DNA from: Pseudonocardia sp. MH-G8
GTDB taxonomy: Bacteria > Actinomycetota > Actinomycetes > Mycobacteriales > Pseudonocardiaceae
NCBI RefSeq assembly: GCF_002262885.1
Contig: NZ_NKYF01000001.1
Location: 1,488,001 to 1,552,000 of the forward strand
Direction of reading: 5' to 3'
DNA length: 64,000 nucleotides
The notes under the pieces are model-generated. The model saw only the letters and a list, made by a program, of their open reading frames with translations. It made no database searches and was not told the origin of the DNA. Both the position numbers and the translations under genes were made by a program. This document shows, in pieces, positions 9,156 to 17,549 of this stretch (position 1 is the stretch's first letter; every line of letters begins with the position of its first letter).

Positions 9156-10018
9156 AGCTCGCCGTCGACCCGTACATGCTGCGGAAGACGCCCCTGCTCG
9201 AGCTGCCCGGCGTCGTCGCCGAGCTGGGCTACCGCCACATCGAGCTGTCCCCGCGGGATGACTTCCTCCCGTTCTTCGTCCACCCGCGGGCCGGGCGCGA
9301 CCAGATCGCCGCGTTCCGGCGCGAGCTGGCCGCGGCCGACGTCGAGCTGGCCTCGGTGCTGCCGCTCTACCGCTGGTCGGGCCCGGACGAGGACGCCCGC
9401 CAGGCCGCGGTGCGGTACTGGAAGCGGGCCGTCCAGGTCACGGTCGACCTCGGCTGCGACGTCATGAACTCCGAGTTCAACGGGCGGCCGGAGGCCGCGG
9501 AGGCGAGCGAGGCGCAGTTCTGGCGGTCGCTGGAGGAGCTGCTGCCCGTCTTCGAGCGCGAGGGCGTGCGGCTGGTGCTGGAACCGCACCCGGACGACTT
9601 CTGCGAGGACGGCCGGGCCGCGGTCGACCTCGTGCGCGGGATCGACTCCGACCTGGTGACGTTCCTGTACTGCGCGCCGCACACGTTCCACCAGGGCGGC
9701 GACCTGGCCGGCGTCATGCGCCACGCCGGGCCGCTGCTCACCCAGCTGCACATCGCCGACTCGTTCGACCACACCGGGTCCTCGGGCCTGCGCTACATCG
9801 TCAACCCGCCCGGCTCCACCGCGCGCGTCCACCAGCACCTCGACGTCGGGCAGGGCGAGGTCGACTGGGACCTGTTCTTCGCCACGCTCGCCGAGGTCGG
9901 CTTCGACGGGATCGCGACGGTCTGCGTGTTCGCGTGGGAGGAGCGCGCGCGGGAGTCGCTGGTCGCCAACCGGGAGAAGGTGCAGGAGTACATGCGCAAG
10001 CACGGGCTCGACTCGTGA
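9152..10018 (+). CDS. iolH: IolH-family TIM-barrel protein
   Basis: A 288-residue xylose isomerase-like barrel. The stretches YRHIELSPRDDFLPFFVHPRA and LPLYRWSGPDEDARQAAVRYWKR match the IolH signature of Bacillus-type inositol operons, including the SGPDED-RQAAV core. Putative metal ligands appear in LVLEPHPDDF and QLHIAD. IolH is consistently linked to inositol catabolism but its reaction is not firmly established; a role in isomerising a keto-inositol or downstream sugar acid is plausible. It is translationally coupled on both sides (GTGA overlaps with iolG and with the following dehydrogenase). Confidence 0.88.
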   Translation: MKLAVDPYMLRKTPLLELPGVVAELGYRHIELSPRDDFLPFFVHPRAGRDQIAAFRRELAAADVELASVLPLYRWSGPDEDARQAAVRYWKRAVQVTVDLGCDVMNSEFNGRPEAAEASEAQFWRSLEELLPVFEREGVRLVLEPHPDDFCEDGRAAVDLVRGIDSDLVTFLYCAPHTFHQGGDLAGVMRHAGPLLTQLHIADSFDHTGSSGLRYIVNPPGSTARVHQHLDVGQGEVDWDLFFATLAEVGFDGIATVCVFAWEERARESLVANREKVQEYMRKHGLDS

Positions 10019-11016
10019 GCAAGCTCGGGATCGGACTGGCCGGGGTCGGCCGGATGGGCCGCATCCACGCCACGAACCTCGTCGCCCGCTGCGCGCGGGC
10101 CGGCCTCGCGTGCGTCTACGACGCCGACGCGGCCCGGGCGAAGATCCTGGCGTCCCAGCTGGACGTGCCGGTGGCGGCGAGCTTCGACGAGCTGCTGGAG
10201 CGGTCGGAGGCGGTCGCGATCGCCACCCCCACCGGGACGCACGCCGAGCTCTCGGTCACCGCCGCGCGCGCCGGGATGCCGGTGTTCTGCGAGAAGCCGG
10301 TGTCGCTGGACCGCGCCACCACGGTCGCGACGATCGAGGCGGTCGAGGCCACCGGCGTGGTGTTCCAGGTGGGCTTCCACCGCCGCTTCGACCCGGACTG
10401 GGTGGCCGCCGCGGACCGGATCGCCGCCGGCGAGCTGGGCGAGGTGACGCTGCTGCGCACCTCGCTCCGGGACATGAACCCGCCCGACCCGGCCTACCTC
10501 GCCGGCTCCGGCGGCTTCTTCGTCGACGTCACCGTGCACGACCTCGACGTCGCCCGCTGGCTGGTGGGCGAGGTGGTCGAGGTCAGCGCGCACGGCGCCG
10601 CCTCCGACCCGGCGTTCGCGGAGCTGGGCGACATCGACACCGCCGTCGTCGTCCTGCGCTTCGCGAACGGCGCGCTCGGCGTCATCGACAACAGCCGGGG
10701 CGCCCGCTACGGCTACGAGTGCTCCACCGAGGTGATGGGCACGCTCGCCACCGCCCGGATCGACGCCCCGCACCGCCGCGGGCTGGAGTGGCGCACGCCC
10801 GGCACCGCGTCCCGCGACCTCGTGCGCGACTTCGAGGAGCGCTACCCGCACGCCTACGCCGCCGAGCTGGACGCGTTCGCCGAGTGCGTGCGCACCGGCG
10901 CCCCGCCCCGCGTCACCGGCCGGGACGCGCTCGCGGCGTTCGACCTGGCCGCCGCGGCCGACACCTCGTGGCGGACAGGCCGCCCCGTGACCCTCTCCCA
11001 GGAGGTTTCCGCATGA
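10015..11016 (+). CDS. Gfo/Idh/MocA oxidoreductase, second inositol dehydrogenase
   Basis: A 333-residue NAD(P)-dependent dehydrogenase with Rossmann start LGIGLAGVGRMGRIHA, catalytic lysine in FCEKPVSLD, FHRRFDPDW and VTVHDLDVARW. It falls in the myo-/scyllo-inositol 2-dehydrogenase group: the C-terminal half (YLAGSGGFF, GVIDNSRGARYGYE) closely parallels the dehydrogenase encoded at 15.2-16.2 kb. It probably handles a different inositol stereoisomer from iolG, such as scyllo- or chiro-inositol; this is inference from duplication within one operon. The GTG start overlaps iolH by 4 bp, and the stop overlaps the iolE ATG. Confidence 0.85.
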   Translation: MSKLGIGLAGVGRMGRIHATNLVARCARAGLACVYDADAARAKILASQLDVPVAASFDELLERSEAVAIATPTGTHAELSVTAARAGMPVFCEKPVSLDRATTVATIEAVEATGVVFQVGFHRRFDPDWVAAADRIAAGELGEVTLLRTSLRDMNPPDPAYLAGSGGFFVDVTVHDLDVARWLVGEVVEVSAHGAASDPAFAELGDIDTAVVVLRFANGALGVIDNSRGARYGYECSTEVMGTLATARIDAPHRRGLEWRTPGTASRDLVRDFEERYPHAYAAELDAFAECVRTGAPPRVTGRDALAAFDLAAAADTSWRTGRPVTLSQEVSA

Positions 11017-11900
11017 CCGCTGACCGGATCGCAGGCGCACCCATCTCGTGGGGCGTGTGCGAGGTCCCCGGCTGGGGCTACCAGCTGCCGCCCGCGCGGG
11101 TGCTCGCCGAGATGCGCGACGTCGGCCTCGCCGCCACCGAGCTCGGACCCGACGGGTTCCTGCCCGCCGACCCCGGCGCCACCGCGGACGTGCTCGCGCG
11201 CCACGACCTGCAGGCGATCGGCGGCTTCACCCCGCTGCTGCTGCACGTCCCCGGCCAGGACCCGGTGCCCGACGTGGAGGAGCTGCTGAAGACCTACGCG
11301 GCGACCGGTTCGGACGTGCTCGTGCTCTCGGCCGTCACCGGCCTGGACGGCTACGACGAGCGCCCCGAGCTCGACGCCGACGGCTGGGCGACGCTGCTGG
11401 GCAACCTCGACCGGCTGCACGTGCTCGCCACCGCGCACGGTGTGAAGGCGGTCCTGCACCCGCACGTCGGCACGATGGTGGAGAACGGCGCCGAGGTGCA
11501 GCGCGTGCTCGACGGCTCGTCGATCGCGCTCTGCCTCGACACCGGGCACCTGCTCATCGGCGGCACCGACCCGGCCGAGCTCACCCGCCAGGCCCCGCAC
11601 CGGATCGCGCACACCCACGTCAAGGACGTCGACCTCGGCCTCGCGCAGCAGGTGCAGTCCGGGCGGCGCACCTACACCGAGGCCGTCCGCGAGGGCGTCT
11701 ACCGGCCCGTCGGGCAGGGCGATGTCGACTTCGCCGCGATCGTCGGACACCTGCGCGACGAGGGCTACACCGGCTGGTACGTGCTGGAGCAGGACACGAT
11801 CCTCACGGAGGAGCCACGAGGTGAGGGCCCGCTGACCGACGTGCGCACGAGTGTGGAGGAGTTGCGCGCGCTCCTGGGGAACCATTCCACGACAGAGTGA
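11013..11900 (+). CDS. iolE: Inosose dehydratase
   Basis: Dehydrates 2-keto-myo-inositol (inosose) to the trihydroxycyclohexanedione consumed by IolD. The 295-residue TIM barrel begins with APISWGVCEVPGWGYQLPP, characteristic of IolE, and has metal-site blocks LHPHVG, LCLDTGH and HTHVKDVD with a terminal WYVLEQDTIL. The start ATG (preceded by AGGAGG) overlaps the previous stop as ATGA. It is the last clear enzyme gene of the long inositol operon. The paralogue at 4.1-5.0 kb differs at the N-terminus and has a longer substrate loop. Confidence 0.92.
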   Translation: MTADRIAGAPISWGVCEVPGWGYQLPPARVLAEMRDVGLAATELGPDGFLPADPGATADVLARHDLQAIGGFTPLLLHVPGQDPVPDVEELLKTYAATGSDVLVLSAVTGLDGYDERPELDADGWATLLGNLDRLHVLATAHGVKAVLHPHVGTMVENGAEVQRVLDGSSIALCLDTGHLLIGGTDPAELTRQAPHRIAHTHVKDVDLGLAQQVQSGRRTYTEAVREGVYRPVGQGDVDFAAIVGHLRDEGYTGWYVLEQDTILTEEPRGEGPLTDVRTSVEELRALLGNHSTTE

Positions 11901-11992
11901 CGCAGGCCTCACCCGGAGGTGACACGCTCCGGACCGCTGGGACGATAGTCCGCAGAGCAGCCGGGATCCGAACGCCGAAGGGGGCGACCACC

Positions 11993-12166
11993 ATGATCAA
12001 TATCTCCGTGTCCTCGCGATCGTTGGCAGCCGCCCGCCGGGTGGACCCGAACGTCTCCCCCGCCGCCGTGCACGCGGCCGTGGAGGCGGCGATCGCCGAA
12101 CACGCACGCGAGCAGCGCAGACGCCCGGTGACACCGCCGGAATCAGCCGACGCGACGGACGCGTAG
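11993..12166 (+). CDS. Small hypothetical protein, 57 residues
   Basis: A short frame beginning at an ATG with a purine-rich GAAGGGGG stretch upstream, 92 bp after iolE. The product has a predicted amphipathic helix rich in Ala, Glu and Arg (AAVHAAVEAAIAEHAREQRRR) and an acidic tail; there is no signal peptide or membrane segment. No family is recognised. The frame also extends upstream to 11897, overlapping the iolE stop, but that segment looks non-coding. It may be a co-transcribed small protein of the inositol operon or a chance frame. Confidence 0.45.
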   Translation: MINISVSSRSLAAARRVDPNVSPAAVHAAVEAAIAEHAREQRRRPVTPPESADATDA

Positions 12167-12180
12167 CGACCCGGGCCGGG

Positions 12181-13173
12181 TCAGCGCGGAGGGGCCGTCG
12201 TTCCGCGAACGACCAGGCGCGGGGTGAGCACCACCTCGACGGGCTCGGTGCGCTCCCCGTCCAGGCGTTCCACCGCCGCCGCCACCGCGCGACCGGCCTG
12301 CTCGGCGGCCTCCTGGCTCACCGTCGTCAGAGCGATGTGGGCGAGGCGCGCCAGCTCGCCGTCGTCGTAGCCGACCACCGACACGTCCTGCGGCACCCGC
12401 ACGCCCGCCCGCAGGAACACGTCGAGCAGGCCGATGGCACAGCGGTCGTTGGCCGCGAAGACCGCGGTCGGCAGCTCCGGCCCGGCCAGCAGCTCGCGCG
12501 CGGCGTCCGCGCCTGCCGCCTCCACGTAGCCACCGGCGAGCACCCGGCCCGGGCTCAGGCCGTGCCGGCGCAGGGCGGCGTGGAAGCCCGTCCTGCGGTC
12601 GGCGGCCATGGCCGCCGACCCGCCGTCGACGTGCACGATCCGCCGGTGCCCGAGCCCGACGAGGTGCTCGACCACCTCGGCGACGCCCGCCTCGTCGTCC
12701 ACCCGCACCACGTCGAACCCGTCCGGGCGCACCCGCCGCCCCACCACGACAGCCGGGACGCGCGACGCGAGAGCGGCGAGTGCCGCGGCCGGGTGCTCGG
12801 GCGCCAGCAGCAGGACTGCCTCGCAGCGCATGTCGAGCAGCGTGTCGACGACGCGCTCCTCGCCGGAGGCGGCGGTGACGGCGCCCAGTGCCACCGCGTA
12901 CCCGCGCGCGTCGGCGGCGAGCTGCACCTCCTCGGCCAGCTCGGCCCGGAACGCGTCGCGCAGCATGACCGGGACGCCGAGCAGGCGGGTGCGGCGGCGC
13001 GCGAGCATGCTGGCCGTGCGGTCGGCGCGGTAGCCCAGGCGGGCGGCGGCCGCGAGCACCCGCTCCCGGGTCTGCGCGCTCGGGCCCGCCACGTCGCGCA
13101 GGACGAGGGAGACGGACGCGGTCGAGACGCCCGCCTCGGCGGCGACGTCCTCCAGGCGTGGTCTCCGGTTCAC
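12181..13173 (-). CDS. LacI-family transcriptional regulator
   Basis: A 330-residue repressor-type protein. An N-terminal helix-turn-helix (LEDVAAEAGVSTASVSLVLRD) with the hinge (RLGYRADRTASMLARRR) is followed by a periplasmic-binding-like effector domain (VFAANDRCAIGLLDVF, DVSVVGYDD). The GTG start at 13173 lies 82 bp from the divergent dioxygenase operon, and the perfect palindrome TAAAGCGCTTTA between them is a classic LacI-type operator. It therefore probably controls that operon and itself, and perhaps the convergent inositol operon whose promoter lies outside the window. The effector is unknown; an inositol derivative is a guess from context. Confidence 0.9.
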   Translation of the reverse strand: MNRRPRLEDVAAEAGVSTASVSLVLRDVAGPSAQTRERVLAAAARLGYRADRTASMLARRRTRLLGVPVMLRDAFRAELAEEVQLAADARGYAVALGAVTAASGEERVVDTLLDMRCEAVLLLAPEHPAAALAALASRVPAVVVGRRVRPDGFDVVRVDDEAGVAEVVEHLVGLGHRRIVHVDGGSAAMAADRRTGFHAALRRHGLSPGRVLAGGYVEAAGADAARELLAGPELPTAVFAANDRCAIGLLDVFLRAGVRVPQDVSVVGYDDGELARLAHIALTTVSQEAAEQAGRAVAAAVERLDGERTEPVEVVLTPRLVVRGTTAPPR

Positions 13174-13221
13174 GGCACCCCCTTGACACTCTTCGCGACC
13201 GGGAGGATCGTACCTGATGGC

Positions 13222-13233
13222 TAAAGCGCTTTA
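13222..13233. promoter_or_regulatory. LacI-type operator palindrome TAAAGCGCTTTA
   Basis: Perfect 12-bp palindrome with central CG, the usual form of LacI/GalR-family operators. It lies 23 bp before the dioxygenase ATG and about 50 bp before the regulator's start codon, so repressor bound here would block both divergent transcripts. Confidence 0.8.
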
Positions 13234-13255
13234 AAACGCTGCAACGGGAGCCTCC

Positions 13256-14398
13256 ATGGCAACGACGCACGCCCCCGACACCCCCTGGTCCGAAGCCGCC
13301 TGCCGGCTCGAGGACCTGCTCGCGGTGCTCGCCGAGCACACCGATCCACACGACCACCCGCTGGCGGCAGACGTCGTCGACGAGGTGCTGGTCTACGACG
13401 CCGACCGACTGCTCGCCGCGCGCGGTGACGCGGTTCGGGCCGATCTGGTCCGCGCGTTCACCGACGGGCCCGGGGTCGTGGTGGTGCGCGGCGCCTACCC
13501 CGACGCAGGCGTCGTCGACCGCGCCACCGCCGCGTTCGAGGAGATGATCGCCGAGCAGCGCGCGAGCGGCACGACAGCGGGCGACCACTTCGCGAAGCCC
13601 GGTGCGAACGACCGCGTCTGGAACGCGCTCGAGAAGCTCGCCGTGCGCGCGCCCGAGGTGTTCGTCGACTACTACGCCAACCCCGTTCTCGCGCTCGTCG
13701 CGGACGCCTGGCTGGGCCCCGGCTACCAGGTCACCTCACAGGTCAACGTGGTGAACCCGGGCGGGGAGGCGCAGGTGGGGCACCGCGACTACCACCTCGG
13801 GTTCCTGTCGCCGGCGCAGATCGAGCGGTACCCGGCGCACGTGCACCGCCTCTCCCCCGTGCTCACGCTGCAGGGTGCGGTGGCGCACACCGACATGCCC
13901 GTCGAGAGCGGGCCCACGATGTACCTGCCGCACTCGCAGAAGTACGGGCCCGGCTACCTCGCGACCGGGCGTCCCGAGTTCGCGGAGCACTTCGCACGTC
14001 ACCACGTCCAGCTGCCGCTGCGTAGGGGCGACGCCGCGTTCTTCAACCCCGCGGTCATCCACGGCGCCGGGCACAACCGGTCCGCGGACGTGCGGCGGGC
14101 GGCCAACCTGCTGCAGGTCTCGTCGGCGTTCGGGCGGGCCATGGAGAGCGTCGACCGCGACCGGATCTGCCGCGCCGTCTACCCGGCCCTGCGCGCGCAC
14201 CCCGCGCCCGAGCCTGCCGTCGCCGCGGCCGCCGAGGGCTACCCGTTCCCCACGAACCTCGACCGAGACCCACCGGTCGACGGGCTCGCCCCGGCGAGCC
14301 AGGCCGACCTCGTCCGGCAAGCGCTGGCACAGGGCCTCGAACCCGCCGAGTTCGAGGCCGCGCTGACCGCGCACTCCGACCGCCGCCGGACCACCTGA
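13256..14398 (+). CDS. Phytanoyl-CoA dioxygenase (PhyH)-family Fe(II)/2OG oxygenase
   Basis: A 380-residue enzyme with a double-stranded beta-helix core. The iron ligands are visible as His176 and Asp178 in HRDYH and His269 in NPAVIHGAGHNRS; the following Arg275 is placed to bind 2-oxoglutarate. PhyH relatives hydroxylate or oxidatively demethylate small molecules; the true substrate cannot be read. The gene leads a three-gene operon with an SDR and a Gfo/Idh/MocA dehydrogenase, translationally chained by TGATG overlaps and controlled by the divergent LacI protein. Because the operon abuts inositol catabolism, oxidative removal of an O-methyl or other group from an inositol is a reasonable hypothesis. 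The ATG is preceded by GGGAG. Confidence 0.87.
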   Translation: MATTHAPDTPWSEAACRLEDLLAVLAEHTDPHDHPLAADVVDEVLVYDADRLLAARGDAVRADLVRAFTDGPGVVVVRGAYPDAGVVDRATAAFEEMIAEQRASGTTAGDHFAKPGANDRVWNALEKLAVRAPEVFVDYYANPVLALVADAWLGPGYQVTSQVNVVNPGGEAQVGHRDYHLGFLSPAQIERYPAHVHRLSPVLTLQGAVAHTDMPVESGPTMYLPHSQKYGPGYLATGRPEFAEHFARHHVQLPLRRGDAAFFNPAVIHGAGHNRSADVRRAANLLQVSSAFGRAMESVDRDRICRAVYPALRAHPAPEPAVAAAAEGYPFPTNLDRDPPVDGLAPASQADLVRQALAQGLEPAEFEAALTAHSDRRRTT

Positions 14399-15174
14399 TG
14401 CCCCTTCTCCACGACAAGGTGCTGCTGGTCAGCGGCGGAACGCAGGGCGTGGGCGCCGGGGTGGCGCGGGCCGCCGCGCGCGAGGGCGCCCCCGTGGCCG
14501 TGTCCGGGCGGCGACGGGAGCCGGGCGAGGAGCTCGTCGCCGAGCTGCGCGCCGCCGGGGCCGAGGCGCTGTTCGTGCCGGCCGACGTCGCGGACGTCGC
14601 GCAGGCCCGGGCCTCGGTCGCCGCCGTCGTCGAGGCGTTCGGGCGGATCGACTGCCTGGTCAACGCGGCCGGCCTGACCTCGCGGGGCACGCTGCTCGAC
14701 ACCACGCCCGAGCTGTTCGACGCGCACGTGGCGATCAACCTGCGAGCGCCGTTCTTCCTGATGCAGGCCGCCGTGCGCGACATGCTCGGCCGCGGCGCGC
14801 CCGGCACGATCGTCAACGTCATCTCCTCCTCGGAGCTGGGCGGGCAGCCCTACCTGGCGCCCTACGTGGCCGCCAAGGCCGGCCTCGCCGGGCTCACCCG
14901 CAACGCCGCGCACGCCCACCGCTTCGACCGGGTCCGGATCAACGGCCTCGACATCGGCTGGACCGACACCGAAGGCGAGGACGCCACCCAGCGGCGCTTC
15001 CACGACGCCGACGACGGCTGGCGCGAACAGGCGGCGCAGCGGCTGCCGATGGGCAAGCTCGGGCAGGTCGACGAGATCGCCGACTTCGTGGTGCTGCTGC
15101 TGTCCGAGCGCAGCGGCGTCGTCACCGGCTCGGTGATCGACTGGGATCAGAACGTCTTCGGAGGGTTGGACTGA
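14398..15174 (+). CDS. SDR-family oxidoreductase
   Basis: A classical short-chain dehydrogenase/reductase of 258 residues with cofactor motif SGGTQGVGAG near residue 12, NAAG motif (VNAAGLTSRG), catalytic Ser in ISSSELG, and Tyr156-x3-Lys160 in YVAAK. Arginines just after the second strand (SGRRRE) hint at NADP preference. The C-terminal VVTGSVIDWDQNVFGG is typical of polyol/sugar-acid dehydrogenases. It is coupled to both neighbours by one-base stop/start overlaps (TGATG), so it likely oxidises or reduces a product of the dioxygenase. The substrate is unknown. Confidence 0.88.
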   Translation: MPLLHDKVLLVSGGTQGVGAGVARAAAREGAPVAVSGRRREPGEELVAELRAAGAEALFVPADVADVAQARASVAAVVEAFGRIDCLVNAAGLTSRGTLLDTTPELFDAHVAINLRAPFFLMQAAVRDMLGRGAPGTIVNVISSSELGGQPYLAPYVAAKAGLAGLTRNAAHAHRFDRVRINGLDIGWTDTEGEDATQRRFHDADDGWREQAAQRLPMGKLGQVDEIADFVVLLLSERSGVVTGSVIDWDQNVFGGLD

Positions 15175-16175
15175 TGCGCCTCGGACTCGTCGGGCTGGGC
15201 CGGATCGGCGCGTTCCACGCGCGGACGCTGGCCGACCTGCCGGCCGTCGACTCGCTCGTCGTCACCGACGCGCTGCCGGCCACCACGAAGGAGGTGGCTG
15301 CGCGCGTCGGCGCCGAACCGGTCGACTCGGTGGCCGAGCTGCTGTCCGCGGGCGTCGACGGCGTGCTCGTCGCGGCCGCCACCGACACGCACCCCGAGCT
15401 CGTGCTCGCGGCCGTCGAGGCCGGGTTGCCGGTGTTCTGCGAGAAGCCGCTGGCCCGCGCCGTCGGTGACGCCGCGGCGGTGGCGCGGCGGGTGCAGGAG
15501 TCGGGCGTGCCCGTGCAGGTCGGGTACCCGCGCCGGTTCGACCCGGCGTTCCTGGCCGCCCGCGCGGCCGTCGAGGGCGGGGAGCTCGGCGGGCTGCACA
15601 CCGTCCGCTCCACCACGCTCGACCCGGCGCCGCCGCCCGCGGCGTACCTCGCCGGGTCCGGCGGCATCTTCCGCGACTGCGCCGTGCACGACTTCGACGC
15701 GGTGCGCTGGGCGACCGGACGGGAGGTCGTGGAGGTGTACGCCACCGGCTCGGACCGCGGCGACCCGCTGTACGCCGACATCGGCGACGTGCACACCGCG
15801 GCCGCCATCCTGACGCTGGACGACGGCACGCTCGGCGTCGTCTCGAACAGCCGCGGCAACCCGCGCGGCTACGACGTGCGCCTGGAGCTGCACGGCACCG
15901 CCGACAGCGCCGCCGCAGGCCTCGACGACGGGCTGCCGCTGCGCTCGCTGGAGCCGGGCGTCACGTTCCCGGCCGGCCCGCCGCACAGCTTCTTCATGGA
16001 CCGCCTCGCCGCGGCGTTCCGCGCGGAGCTGGCCGCGTTCACCGAGGTGGTCGCGGGCACGCGCCGGTCCCCCTGCACGGTGCAGGACGCGCTGGAGGTG
16101 GCATTCATCGCGGAGGCCGCCGCACTCTCGCTGCGCGAGCACCGCCCGGTCCACGTGGCGGAGCTCCATCCCTGA
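15174..16175 (+). CDS. Gfo/Idh/MocA oxidoreductase, inositol dehydrogenase-like
   Basis: A 333-residue NAD(P) oxidoreductase with Rossmann motif LGLVGLGRIGAFHA, catalytic lysine in FCEKPLARA, YPRRFDPAF and AVHDFDAVRW. It is a paralogue of the dehydrogenase at 10.0-11.0 kb, sharing YLAGSGG and the GVVSNSRG-P-GY region, so an inositol-like substrate is likely. It is the last gene of the LacI-controlled operon and is followed by a hairpin. As a distinct LacI-operon copy it may oxidise the demethylated or otherwise modified polyol released by the dioxygenase and SDR; this is inference. Confidence 0.86.
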   Translation: MRLGLVGLGRIGAFHARTLADLPAVDSLVVTDALPATTKEVAARVGAEPVDSVAELLSAGVDGVLVAAATDTHPELVLAAVEAGLPVFCEKPLARAVGDAAAVARRVQESGVPVQVGYPRRFDPAFLAARAAVEGGELGGLHTVRSTTLDPAPPPAAYLAGSGGIFRDCAVHDFDAVRWATGREVVEVYATGSDRGDPLYADIGDVHTAAAILTLDDGTLGVVSNSRGNPRGYDVRLELHGTADSAAAGLDDGLPLRSLEPGVTFPAGPPHSFFMDRLAAAFRAELAAFTEVVAGTRRSPCTVQDALEVAFIAEAAALSLREHRPVHVAELHP

Positions 16176-16178
16176 GCA

Positions 16179-16225
16179 ACGAACGGCACTTTCGTCGATA
16201 CCTAGCTGACGAGAGTGCCGTTCGT
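16179..16225. terminator. Hairpin of the ACGAACGGCAC family
   Basis: Inverted repeat with arms ACGAACGGCACTTTCGTC and GACGAGAGTGCCGTTCGT (17 of 18 pairs) around an 11-bp loop, directly after the third Gfo/Idh/MocA gene. A close relative lies at 16962-17022. There is no T-tract, as is common in high-GC actinomycetes. Confidence 0.75.
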
Positions 16226-16302
16226 CGCCCGAAGGGGTCCCGCGACGGACGCCGAGTGATCGACATCGGGTAGCGTCAGGCCGACGAGAAGTCGGGAGGA
16301 CG

Positions 16303-16992
16303 ATGCGCGGCAACCTGTTCGCGGTAGCGGTGGACCTGGTGGTGCTCACCGTGCGGGACGGCATCCTGTGCGTACTGCTGCGGGAGCGGCAGGCCAAGCC
16401 GTTCGCCGGGGAGCTCGCGCTGCCCGGTGGGTTCGTGCAGGGTCGCGAGGACCTGCTCGACGCCGCAGGCCGCGAGCTCGCCGAGACCGGCCTGGCGATC
16501 CAGGGCCACCACCTCGAGCAGCTCGCCGGCTACGCGGCCCCCGACCGGGACCCGCGCGGGCGCGTGCTGAGCGTCGGGCACCTCGCGCTGGTGCCGGACC
16601 TGCCCGAGCCTCCCGGTGAGGGCACCTGGTGGCCGGTGGTGAAGGTCGACGCCCTGGCGTTCGACCACCTGCAGATCCTCGCCGACGGCGTCGAGCGCGC
16701 CCGCGCGAAGCTCGAGTACACGACGCTTGCCGCCGCGTTCTGCCCGCCGGAGTTCACGATCTCCCAGCTGCGCCGGGTCTACGAGGCCGTCTGGGACACC
16801 ACTCCCGACCCGCGCAACTTCTCCCGCAAGGTCACCAACACCGAAGGCTTCCTGGAGCCGACGGGGACAAAGGTCAGCGGCGGCCGAGGACGCCCGGGCC
16901 AACTCTTCCGCCGAGGCAAGGCGACGGCTCTGCACCCCCCGATGCTGCGCGAGGCCCCCTCCACACGTACGAACGGCGCATTCGTCCGATAG
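16303..16992 (+). CDS. NUDIX-domain protein, NrtR-like
   Basis: A 229-residue protein with an N-terminal NUDIX domain and a C-terminal winged-helix-like region (FTISQLRRVYEAVWD, NFSRKVTNTEGFL), the architecture of NrtR-type NAD regulators that sense ADP-ribose. The NUDIX box GGFVQGREDLLDAAGRELAETG lacks one of the paired catalytic glutamates: REL-AET-G instead of RELxEExG. That suggests ligand sensing rather than hydrolysis. It is a monocistronic gene between two related hairpins. No NAD biosynthesis genes are adjacent in the window, so the target is unknown; a plain ADP-ribose pyrophosphatase is the alternative. Confidence 0.8.
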   Translation: MRGNLFAVAVDLVVLTVRDGILCVLLRERQAKPFAGELALPGGFVQGREDLLDAAGRELAETGLAIQGHHLEQLAGYAAPDRDPRGRVLSVGHLALVPDLPEPPGEGTWWPVVKVDALAFDHLQILADGVERARAKLEYTTLAAAFCPPEFTISQLRRVYEAVWDTTPDPRNFSRKVTNTEGFLEPTGTKVSGGRGRPGQLFRRGKATALHPPMLREAPSTRTNGAFVR

Positions 16993-17022
16993 AGCAGGAC
17001 GAAGGTGCCGTTCGTACGGTGT
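16962..17022. terminator. Bidirectional hairpin spanning convergent stop codons
   Basis: Long imperfect inverted repeat with arms CACACGTACGAACGGCGCAT and its complement, about 25 bp each. It overlaps the last codons of the NUDIX gene and reaches the stop of the convergent SRPBCC gene. It shares ACGAACGGC..TTCGTC with the 16.2-kb hairpin. Confidence 0.75.
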
Positions 17023-17453
17023 CAGATCGTCGGCACGTACGCGGCCAGACCGTCGAGCAGCATGCCGCTGCCCTGCTCCGATCCGTCCCGCGCCTCGGGA
17101 GTGGCACAGGACTGCGACACGGTGATGCGGGTCCGCTGCCCACCGAGGTCGGTGAACTCCATGGCCATCACCGTGGAATCCCCGTCCGGGAGGTCCATGG
17201 CGACGTCCAGGCGCCGGTTCTCGACCACCTCGCCGTAGGAGCCCGTCAGCGGGAACTCGGAGCCGTCGGGAGCGGACATCGTGGCCTGCCAGGCGCCGCC
17301 CGGGCGGACGTCCATCCGGAGGGAGGACCGCACCGCGCCGGACCACTGCGCGTAGTGGTCGGGCTGCGTCCAGGCCGCCCACACGTTCTCGACCGGAGCG
17401 TCGAGCTCACGGGTGAGGGTGTAGGAGTAGCTGGAGGTCGTGGTCTCGCTCAT
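17022..17453 (-). CDS. SRPBCC (AHSA1-like) domain protein
   Basis: A 143-residue START/Bet v1-like fold protein with the AHSA1 pattern: RELDAPVENVWAAWTQPDHYAQW at the N-terminus, PGGAWQATM in the middle and MEFTDLGGQRTRITV near the end. Such proteins bind hydrophobic ligands or act in stress responses; no specific ligand is evident. The second of two ATGs is chosen, because AAGGAG lies 6 bp upstream of it and would touch the first. It is monocistronic, convergent with the NUDIX gene and separated from purM by a hairpin. Confidence 0.8.
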   Translation of the reverse strand: MSETTTSSYSYTLTRELDAPVENVWAAWTQPDHYAQWSGAVRSSLRMDVRPGGAWQATMSAPDGSEFPLTGSYGEVVENRRLDVAMDLPDGDSTVMAMEFTDLGGQRTRITVSQSCATPEARDGSEQGSGMLLDGLAAYVPTI

Positions 17454-17549
17454 GTCCATCTCCTTCGAGTGGTGCGCTCCGTGGTGGAGCCGACAGGAGG
17501 ATGGACCGGCCAGGACGGCGGAACTGAGCGGTGGCCGGAGAAGATCCGC

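Noticed and set aside
10015..16175. Dehydrogenases at 10.0 and 15.2 kb considered as a segmental duplication carrying neighbouring genes.
   Set aside because: Only the dehydrogenase genes resemble each other; flanking genes differ.
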